Assembly: GCA_043810595.1 (NCBI GenBank)
Contig: JBDRNX010000041.1
Span: 1-8,685, forward strand
DNA length: 8,685 nt
Reading direction: 5' to 3'
Origin: JAWABC01 sp043810595
GTDB lineage: Archaea > Nanobdellota > Nanobdellia > SCGC-AAA011-G17 > VGLX01
Below are positions 1-4,672 of this stretch, in pieces. A program made the position numbers and the translations under genes. The notes beneath the pieces were generated by a model, which worked only from the letters and a program-made list of their open reading frames with translations, made no database searches and had not been told where the DNA came from. The first letter of the stretch is position 1; each line of letters opens with the position of its first letter.

Positions 1-1
1 A

Positions 2-232
2 GTAGGCACTGCTTCATCCGCAAGCTTCGCAAGGAAACTGGGACTTGAACTAACAGGTAACAGTATAAAGACAGATGAAAAAGGAGAGACCAGCATGGAA
101 GCAGTCTACGCAGCTGGAGAGGCAACAGGACAGAACAAACAAGTAGCAATATGCGTGGGAGAAGGATGCAAGGCTGCGATCAATGTAATAAAATATTTAA
201 GAAAAAAAGATGCTTATGTCGATTACTCATAA
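2..232 (+). CDS. Thioredoxin reductase-like flavoprotein, C-terminal fragment (5' end outside window)
   Basis: This frame is open from the window's left edge and ends at TAA 230-232, giving the last 76 residues. They match the C-terminal FAD-binding part of the thioredoxin reductase superfamily: a T-S-M-x-x-V-Y-A-A-G-E stretch (usually V-F-A-A-G-D), then a K-Q-V-A-I-x-x-G-E-G-C-x-A-A block like the R-Q-A-x-x-x-G-x-G-x-x-A-A block that contacts FAD in TrxB. The usual Asp of the GD motif is Glu here. The redox CxxC of a true TrxB would lie upstream and cannot be seen. The same fold serves TrxR-type ferredoxin:NAD(P)+ reductases, so either role is possible. The stop codon overlaps the ribosome-binding site of the ferredoxin gene, which argues for co-transcription with the ferredoxin and formate dehydrogenase. 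The superfamily call is firm; the substrate is unknown. Confidence 0.82.
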   Translation, partial: VGTASSASFARKLGLELTGNSIKTDEKGETSMEAVYAAGEATGQNKQVAICVGEGCKAAINVIKYLRKKDAYVDYS

Positions 233-238
233 GGTGAT
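231..238 (+). promoter_or_regulatory. Ribosome-binding site of the ferredoxin gene
   Basis: AAGGTGAT lies three bases before the ATG at 242 and complements the archaeal 16S rRNA 3' end (AUCACCUCC). Its first two bases belong to the stop codon of the upstream flavoprotein, so the two genes are probably translationally coupled. Confidence 0.7.
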
Positions 239-241
239 AAA

Positions 242-439
242 ATGGCCAAGTACAAGATAGTGCAAGAGAGAGAAAAATGCATAGGCTGCGGGATGTGCGC
301 AGCGGTATGCCCAGACAACTGGGAGATGAAAGAAGACGGAAAATCAAGCCCAAAAAAGACAGAGCTTGACGAAGTAGGCTGTAACGAAGAAGCAGAAAAA
401 AACTGCCCTGTAAACATAATACACATAAAGAAAATATAA
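242..439 (+). CDS. Small [4Fe-4S] ferredoxin
   Basis: A 65-aa soluble electron carrier. C13-x2-C16-x2-C19 together with C55 (in C-P-V) supply four ligands for one [4Fe-4S] cluster. The second cluster's usual CxxCxxC set is missing. C23 (in V-C-P) and C47 sit where the Pyrococcus/Thermotoga-type single-cluster ferredoxins have a structural disulfide. Pyrococcus has Asp where this protein has C16, so a conventional all-Cys cluster is expected here. Start: ATG 242 has a strong RBS and gives the normal family length of about 60-67 aa. The gene lies between a TrxR-like flavoprotein and a formate dehydrogenase catalytic subunit (15 nt downstream), which makes it the likely electron carrier for that enzyme. 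The pairing is inferred from context. Confidence 0.93.
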   Translation: MAKYKIVQEREKCIGCGMCAAVCPDNWEMKEDGKSSPKKTELDEVGCNEEAEKNCPVNIIHIKKI

Positions 440-454
440 AAAAAGAGGAAAAAA

Positions 455-2278
455 ATGCTAGTAAAGACGGTATGCCCATACTGCGGAGTTGGATGTTCTC
501 TAAACATACAAGTGGACAAGGAAAAGGTAGTGGGAATAAAACCAGACTCTTCTGATCCGGTAAGCGAGGGAAAACCCTGCGTCAAAGGACTGACAAGCTA
601 CCAGTGCATTTATGCAAAAGACAGAATAAAAAAACCGATGATAAGAAAAGGCGGAAAACTAAAAGAAGTAGAATGGAAAGAAGCATACCACTATATACAA
701 CAAAAATTAAAGAAAATAAAACCCAATGAGATAGCGTTTTACGCCTCAAGTCCTGCCACTAACGAAGACTTGTTCTTACTACAAAAATTCGCAAGAGAAG
801 TATTCAAAACAGAAAACTTGGACAGCTGCTCAAGACTTTGCCATGCAACAACAGTCTATGCGTTGAACGAAGTGTTTGGCGTGAAGGGAATGACAGCAAA
901 CTATGAGGACTTCAGAAATGCGGACTGCATACTACTGATAGGAACAAACACAAAAATATCATACCCAGTAGTATTCAACAAGATACTTGAAGCGAAGAAA
1001 AAAGGAGCAACACTAATTTGCGTGAACGAGTACATGAACCAAACATGCGAGGAAGCAGACCTCTACCTTGAAATAGCAGCAGGCACAGAAACAGCCCTGC
1101 TGAATGCCATAATGAAAGAGGTGGTAGAAAAAAACAAGGTAGGGGTAAATGAAAGGATGAGGAACAACATAAGTGGTTATACAAAAATGAGGGTGGCAGG
1201 AATATGCAAAACAACCACAGAAAAAATAGCAAGAATATGCAACGAGGTTGTAAAAAGCCAGCAATTCGTCATAGGCTATGGAATGGGAATGACACAACAC
1301 ACAAACGGCGCAAGCAACGTGTTTGCGGCAGCAAACCTAGCAATAGCAAAAAAAGGCAAAGTAATACCAATGAGGGGGAAGGCAAACATACAAGGAACAG
1401 GAGACGTGGGATTCGAACCCAGAAACAGGGGAGAAACAATATCCAGCTACATATTCTACAAACCTGTAAAAGCACTTTACGTGATGGAAAGCAACCCAGC
1501 ACAATCCCTGCCAGAACTAAACAGGGCACATAAAATAATGAAAAAAATGTTCATAGTATTACAAACAAGCTTCCCCAGCCTGACCATGGAATATGCGAAC
1601 GTTGTTCTACCAAGCTGCACGTGGGCAGAGAGGGAAGGAACATACACAAGCGCAGAATCGAGAATAAGAATGCTAAAAAAAGCAATAGAGCCAGTATATG
1701 GAAAAGCAAATTGGAGGATAGTAAAAGAATTAGCAACATACTTCCACAAACACTACCACTACAAAGATGCTATGGAAATAATGAAAGAGATAAAAAAAGA
1801 GATCAGCGACTACAAAAACATCAGTATAGAAAAACTGAGGGAAGGAGAATCCCAATTCGCTGAAAGAAAAATCAAATACACAAGGTACCACCCAGTTGAT
1901 TTTGAGGGATTTGAAGAACCAACAAACAAAGAATACCCCTACGTACTAACAACGGAAAGGTTCATGCATCAATTCTGCACCTCAGAAATGAGCGAAAGAA
2001 CAAACCTGAACAAACTGGACCCGGAAGCAGTATGCCTCATAAGCAAGGAAGACGCCATAAAACTGAAAATAAAAGACGGACAGGAAATAGAGCTGAAGTC
2101 AAGAGTGGGGAAGGTAAGGATAAAAGCAAAAATATCATATAAGCTACCAGAGGGACTTCTAGTAGCGCCATTCCACTTCAAACAAACATTAATAAACAAA
2201 CTCGTGCCGTTAGACTACGGGCCGATAGTGGAAGAACCGAACCTGAAAAAGATAGCCGTGAAGATTAGGGTTCCATAA
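455..2278 (+). CDS. fdhA: Formate dehydrogenase catalytic subunit (Mo/W-bis-MGD, Cys type)
   Basis: A 607-aa cytoplasmic molybdopterin oxidoreductase expected to interconvert formate and CO2. The N-terminal [4Fe-4S] ligands are C7, C10, C14 and C42, and K44 follows in P-C-V-K-G, where the family has the Lys that links cluster and pterin. The active-site segment is S-R-L-C129-H130: Cys in place of the selenocysteine of E. coli FDH-H, followed by the His typical of formate dehydrogenases. R307 in M-R-G-K-A-N-I-Q-G fits the substrate Arg. The C-terminal molydopterin dinucleotide-binding domain (about 500-607) carries L-T-T-E-R, the D-G-Q-E-I-E-L-K-S-R stretch and A-P-F-H-F. Nitrate reductases of the same family have a different residue after the active-site Cys. 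It is shorter than FDH-H (715 aa) and has no extra Fe-S extension. No FdhB flavoprotein is present, so the adjacent ferredoxin and flavoprotein are candidate partners. The start has a modest AGAGGA RBS. Confidence 0.9.
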   Translation: MLVKTVCPYCGVGCSLNIQVDKEKVVGIKPDSSDPVSEGKPCVKGLTSYQCIYAKDRIKKPMIRKGGKLKEVEWKEAYHYIQQKLKKIKPNEIAFYASSPATNEDLFLLQKFAREVFKTENLDSCSRLCHATTVYALNEVFGVKGMTANYEDFRNADCILLIGTNTKISYPVVFNKILEAKKKGATLICVNEYMNQTCEEADLYLEIAAGTETALLNAIMKEVVEKNKVGVNERMRNNISGYTKMRVAGICKTTTEKIARICNEVVKSQQFVIGYGMGMTQHTNGASNVFAAANLAIAKKGKVIPMRGKANIQGTGDVGFEPRNRGETISSYIFYKPVKALYVMESNPAQSLPELNRAHKIMKKMFIVLQTSFPSLTMEYANVVLPSCTWAEREGTYTSAESRIRMLKKAIEPVYGKANWRIVKELATYFHKHYHYKDAMEIMKEIKKEISDYKNISIEKLREGESQFAERKIKYTRYHPVDFEGFEEPTNKEYPYVLTTERFMHQFCTSEMSERTNLNKLDPEAVCLISKEDAIKLKIKDGQEIELKSRVGKVRIKAKISYKLPEGLLVAPFHFKQTLINKLVPLDYGPIVEEPNLKKIAVKIRVP

Positions 2279-2280
2279 GG

Positions 2281-2289
2281 CTTTTAAAC
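2281..2289 (+). promoter_or_regulatory. Candidate TATA box of the membrane regulator gene
   Basis: CTTTTAAAC is centred about 26 nt before the ATG at 2311, the archaeal TATA-to-start distance for a leaderless message. It sits inside an imperfect inverted repeat (GGCT 2279-2282, AGCC 2290-2293) that might act as an operator. A purine-rich AGAAGGAG at 2295-2302 is an alternative, SD-based signal if the mRNA starts further upstream. Sequence inspection only. Confidence 0.3.
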
Positions 2290-2310
2290 AGCCTAGAAGG
2301 AGTTTTTTTG

Positions 2311-2847
2311 ATGGACAACAAGAAACTAGGTATAGCATTAATAATAGCCTCACTCATAATAGTTGCAATATTCTTCTACATAAAATCAGAAACAGGAAGA
2401 CTGGTAGACATACAAATACAGACAACCGGAAGCTGCTACCAGGGACAGGTATGCTCCCACGAAAGAGCAAACACTACAACGTACATAGGCATGGGACTGG
2501 CAGCATTCGTAGCTGCCTTAGGATTCTATCTACTACTCTTTGACAAGAGCCAGAAAATACTACAAGAAAACCAAGAAAAGATAACGACTGCCATACAAAA
2601 AGAAAACAAGGAAAAAACACAAGAAGAAAAATTCAAGGCACTGCTAACAGGCCTGGACGAAGACGAGAAAAAAGTAATACTCGCGGTAAGGGAGCAGGAA
2701 GGCATACAACAATCAACATTAAAATACAGGACAGGTCTGTCAAAAACAAAACTCAGCGTAATACTCAAACAATTAGAACAGAAAAACCTAATCAGCAAGG
2801 AAGAAAGCGGCAAAACAAACAAAATATACCTAAAAAAGGTTTTTTGA
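2311..2847 (+). CDS. Membrane-anchored winged-helix transcriptional regulator, candidate copper sensor
   Basis: A 178-aa protein with clear one-component transmembrane architecture. A first membrane helix spans about 6-24. An extracytoplasmic loop (about 25-57) contains S-C42-Y-Q-G-Q-V-C48-S-H50. A second helix spans about 58-78. A charged Gln/Lys/Glu-rich probable coiled coil follows (about 79-108). The C-terminal winged helix-turn-helix (about 112-178) resembles MarR/TrmB-like domains of archaea: L-D-E-D-E-K-K-V-I-L, then a recognition-helix region T-G-L-S-K-T-K-L-S-V-I-L-K-Q-L and a wing ending in K-I-Y-L-K-K. Start: ATG 2311 is preferred; an in-frame TTG at 2308 is closer to the AAGGAG and would add one Met. 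The gene is just upstream of the copper genes, and no soluble copper repressor is present. Metal sensing by the Cys/Cys/His loop is inference. The fold and topology are well supported; the ligand is not. Confidence 0.75.
   Translation: MDNKKLGIALIIASLIIVAIFFYIKSETGRLVDIQIQTTGSCYQGQVCSHERANTTTYIGMGLAAFVAALGFYLLLFDKSQKILQENQEKITTAIQKENKEKTQEEKFKALLTGLDEDEKKVILAVREQEGIQQSTLKYRTGLSKTKLSVILKQLEQKNLISKEESGKTNKIYLKKVF
2832..2845 (+). terminator. Candidate poly-T terminator overlapping the regulator's stop
   Basis: Six A, GG, then six T (2840-2845) end in the TGA stop of the regulator gene. Archaeal RNA polymerase terminates at T-runs on the coding strand, so this could separate the regulator transcript from the copper operon. 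The signal is short and lies in a Lys/Val-Phe codon context, so it may be coincidental. Confidence 0.3.
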
Positions 2848-2893
2848 ACAATTCTGAACGATAAAAAACTATATTTTCTTAAAAGGAACGATT
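2846..2893 (+). repeat. Three helically phased GAACRAT direct repeats upstream of copZ
   Basis: GAACAAT at 2846-2852, GAACGAT at 2856-2862 and GAACGAT at 2886-2892. Starts are 10 and 30 bp apart, so all three would fall on the same face of the helix. The second copy lies just before, and the third just after, the TATA-like sequence at 2869-2877. This is how tandem operator half-sites for a regulator of the copper genes could look. The repeats are directly visible; the binding role is inferred. Confidence 0.45.
2869..2877 (+). promoter_or_regulatory. Candidate distal promoter (TATA-like box) of the copper operon
   Basis: CTATATTTT preceded by an A-rich stretch (2863-2868) resembling a BRE. 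Transcription would start near 2897-2901, allowing translation from GTG 2920 or ATG 2962. It is bracketed by the GAACGAT repeats, the expected geometry for repression. Confidence 0.35.
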
Positions 2894-2905
2894 TTCAGCC
2901 TTAAC

Positions 2906-2915
2906 CAACGCGTTG
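2906..2915 (+). promoter_or_regulatory. Perfect 10-bp palindrome, candidate operator
   Basis: CAACGCGTTG is self-complementary. With one internal mismatch pair (2905/2916) it extends to 2903-2918. It lies about 10 bp before the strong TATA sequence at 2926-2935, a position suited to a dimeric regulator acting on that promoter, or within the early transcribed region if the distal promoter is used. It is GC-centred in an AT-rich gap, which makes chance less likely but not excluded. Confidence 0.4.
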
Positions 2916-2925
2916 TTTTGTGAGT

Positions 2926-2935
2926 AAAATATATA
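2926..2935 (+). promoter_or_regulatory. copZ: Candidate proximal promoter (TATA box) of copZ
   Basis: AAAATATATA is a near-ideal archaeal TATA sequence centred about 31 nt before ATG 2962. That would give a leaderless or very short-leader mRNA, which fits the absence of a Shine-Dalgarno sequence before this ATG. If GTG 2920 is the real start, this sequence is coding and the match is accidental. Confidence 0.4.
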
Positions 2936-2961
2936 CAAAACCACAATTTACCAATGAGAGA

Positions 2962-3165
2962 ATGAAAGCAATACTACAAGTAAAGGGAATGCACTGCAGA
3001 AGCTGCGAAATGCTCATAGAAGAGAGCGTAAAAGAACTGGAAGGCGTGGAAAAGATAAAAGTAGACCACCAAAAAGGCCAGGCACTAATATCTTACGATG
3101 AAAGAAAAATAACCCTGGGAGCGATAAAGATGGCAATAATAAAGGAGGGATACAAAGTTGACTGA
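2962..3165 (+). CDS. copZ: CopZ-like copper chaperone (HMA domain)
   Basis: From ATG 2962 this is a 67-aa single heavy-metal-associated domain, the usual CopZ length. It binds Cu(I) through G-M-H-C-R-S-C near the N terminus and shows the family's L-E-G-V-E-K-I-K-V strand and C-terminal E-G-Y-K-V. In the cytosol it should deliver Cu(I) to CopA or hold it. An in-frame GTG at 2920 would add 14 residues before the domain. I prefer the ATG because the extra residues are not typical of the family and a strong TATA-like sequence lies within them, but neither start has a good RBS. Its last 8 bp overlap the start of the next gene, a translationally coupled arrangement. Specificity for copper over zinc rests on the CopA neighbour and the Cys-x-x-Cys loop. 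Confidence 0.87.
   Translation: MKAILQVKGMHCRSCEMLIEESVKELEGVEKIKVDHQKGQALISYDERKITLGAIKMAIIKEGYKVD
3144..3149 (+). promoter_or_regulatory. Strong ribosome-binding site inside copZ, fixing a TTG start
   Basis: GGAGGG lies eight bases before TTG 3158 and within the final codons of copZ. It decides the start of the fusion gene, which has no ATG or GTG nearby, and supports coupled translation. Confidence 0.7.
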
Positions 3166-4627
3166 AATAAAACTGAAAATCAAAGGCATGAGCTGCGGCG
3201 CATGCGAAACCATGATCACAAGGGAGCTGAAAAAGCTGGAAGGAGTTGAAGAAGTCAAAGTAAGCTACACAGAAGAAACTGCAAAAATAAAATTCAACAA
3301 CCAAAAAACAAAACTGATAGACATAGTAGAAGCCATAGAAAAAAAAGGGTATGAGTGCGTAGAAGGAACAGAACTCGCAACAGAAAAAGAAATCATGGAA
3401 AGAGAACAATCAACAAAAAAGAAACTAAACTACAAATACATAAGCATAACCCTGGGCATACTAATTCTACTGATAGGGGCCTACTTCATACTCAAAAACA
3501 CAACAGGACTTGACCTGCCAGAAATAGGACCAGGAACAAGCCTCGCATTAATATTCGCTATAGGACTTCTAACAGGATTCCACTGCATAGCCATGTGCGG
3601 AGGGTTCGTTGTTTCCTACACAGCAAAAGAAGCAACACAAAACAATAAAATAAACCTGAAATCCCACCTGGCTTACGGAGCAGGAAAAACAATAACATAC
3701 ACAGCACTGGGAGCATTCTTCGGGCTCATAGGGAGCATATTCACATTCACACCCGCCCTAAGGGGAATAGCAGCCATACTGGCAGGAACATTTCTGGTAA
3801 TATTCGGGCTGAACATGTTCGGAATATTCAAATGGACAAGAAGACTACAAATAAGAGGACCGAAATTCATAACAGAACTGCAAGAAAAAACAAAAAGCAA
3901 AAACCCACTGGTCATAGGACTACTAAACGGACTGATGATAGCCTGTGGGCCTTTGCAAGCCATGTACGTATTTGCGGCAGCAACAGGGAGCCCAATACAA
4001 GGGGCCCTAACAATGCTGGCGTTCGGACTTGGAACGCTGCCGGTAATGATGGGATTCGGGATAATAACATCTGTAGTTAGCGCACAACTGACCAAAAAAA
4101 TACTAAAAGCATCAGCGATAATAGTAATAATACTCGGAGTGGTGATGCTAAACAGGGGACTGGCGTTAGCAGGACAACCAAACCTAAGCACGGTAACATC
4201 ATTTTCAACAGAAGACACCAACAACATAGCACTAAAAGACGGGTACCAGGAAATAAACATGGACGTAACAGCAAACGGCTACAGCCCAAACAAGTTCGTG
4301 CTGAAAAAAGGAGTGCCTGTAAAATGGAACATAAATGTAAAGCAACTAACAAGCTGCAACAATCCCATAATAGTACCGGAATATGACCTAGAAATAAAAC
4401 TCAAACAAGGACTCAACGTTATAGAATTCACCCCTGACAGGGAGGGGACTGTTCCTTGGAGCTGTTGGATGGGAATGCTCAGGGGAGCATTCATAGTAAA
4501 GGAAGATGTGGGAACACAAGAAGAAGTACAAAAAGAGCTGGCAAAAGTAAACACGCCACAAAGCTCCACTTGCGGAGCTGGCGGCGGTTGCGGAGGCGGC
4601 GGCTGCGGTTGCGGCTGCGGAGCCTAG
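3158..4627 (+). CDS. Copper-handling fusion: HMA + TauE/UreH_2-type membrane domain + cupredoxin + Gly/Cys tail
   Basis: A 489-aa multidomain membrane protein. Residues 1-68 are an HMA domain with G-M-S-C13-G-A-C16. A membrane helix at about 93-112 leads into a polytopic domain (about 125-337) of the COG2836/UreH_2 (TauE/SafE-annotated, DsbD/CcdA-related) type, with G-F-H142-C143-I-A-M-C147-G-G and A-C263-G-P-L. Residues about 362-448 are a cupredoxin-like domain ending in W-S-C436-W-M438-G-M440-L-R-G, with a further Cys in T-S-C400. It has no His, unlike classical type 1 copper sites. The last 18 residues are Gly plus five Cys (472, 478, 483, 485, 487). Roughly seven membrane helices can be drawn, placing the HMA domain inside and the cupredoxin and tail outside. 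A relay of Cu(I), or of electrons, across the membrane is inferred. The TTG start overlaps copZ by 8 bp and has a strong RBS. Domain order resembles known HMA-TauE-cupredoxin proteins; the tail is unusual. Confidence 0.87.
   Translation: MTEIKLKIKGMSCGACETMITRELKKLEGVEEVKVSYTEETAKIKFNNQKTKLIDIVEAIEKKGYECVEGTELATEKEIMEREQSTKKKLNYKYISITLGILILLIGAYFILKNTTGLDLPEIGPGTSLALIFAIGLLTGFHCIAMCGGFVVSYTAKEATQNNKINLKSHLAYGAGKTITYTALGAFFGLIGSIFTFTPALRGIAAILAGTFLVIFGLNMFGIFKWTRRLQIRGPKFITELQEKTKSKNPLVIGLLNGLMIACGPLQAMYVFAAATGSPIQGALTMLAFGLGTLPVMMGFGIITSVVSAQLTKKILKASAIIVIILGVVMLNRGLALAGQPNLSTVTSFSTEDTNNIALKDGYQEINMDVTANGYSPNKFVLKKGVPVKWNINVKQLTSCNNPIIVPEYDLEIKLKQGLNVIEFTPDREGTVPWSCWMGMLRGAFIVKEDVGTQEEVQKELAKVNTPQSSTCGAGGGCGGGGCGCGCGA
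4571..4624 (+). repeat. Low-complexity Gly/Cys codon tract at the 3' end of the fusion gene
   Basis: GGC, GGA, GGT and TGC codons alternate to give a Gly-rich tail with five cysteines. It is locally far richer in G+C than the surrounding A-rich DNA. It stays in frame to a TAG stop, so it reads as a genuine metal-binding tail and not a frameshift product. Confidence 0.6.
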
Positions 4628-4635
4628 ACCTTAAA

Positions 4636-4645
4636 GATAATATTA
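4636..4645 (+). promoter_or_regulatory. copA: Candidate TATA box of copA
   Basis: GATAATATTA, in an A-rich setting, is centred about 31 nt before ATG 4673. That is the same spacing as the proximal box of copZ. No Shine-Dalgarno sequence precedes the copA ATG, consistent with a separate, near-leaderless transcript in addition to read-through from upstream. Confidence 0.3.
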
Positions 4646-4672
4646 AAAAGAAGATAACACCTATCAATAAAT

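Noticed and set aside
821..850. Possible selenocysteine site in the formate dehydrogenase
   Set aside because: The active-site codon at 839-841 is TGC (Cys), not TGA, so no recoding is needed.
455..2278. Assimilatory nitrate reductase as an alternative identity
   Set aside because: His directly follows the active-site Cys (R-L-C-H) and the M-R-G-K-A-N-I-Q-G segment is present, both typical of formate dehydrogenase; nitrate reductases differ after the Cys.
2303..2309. Seven-T run between the formate dehydrogenase and regulator genes as a terminator
   Set aside because: It falls between the AAGGAG and the ATG of the regulator, so it would end transcription exactly at the next gene's start; spacer composition is the simpler reading, though weak termination cannot be excluded.
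3673..4260. Open frame of about 195 codons on the - strand within the fusion gene
   Set aside because: Antisense shadow of the membrane domain; no RBS or promoter and no recognisable sequence.
4571..4627. Frameshift or assembly artefact creating the Gly/Cys tail
   Set aside because: The frame runs cleanly from the cupredoxin into the tail and stop, and a Cys-rich end is chemically sensible for a copper protein; kept as real with moderate confidence.
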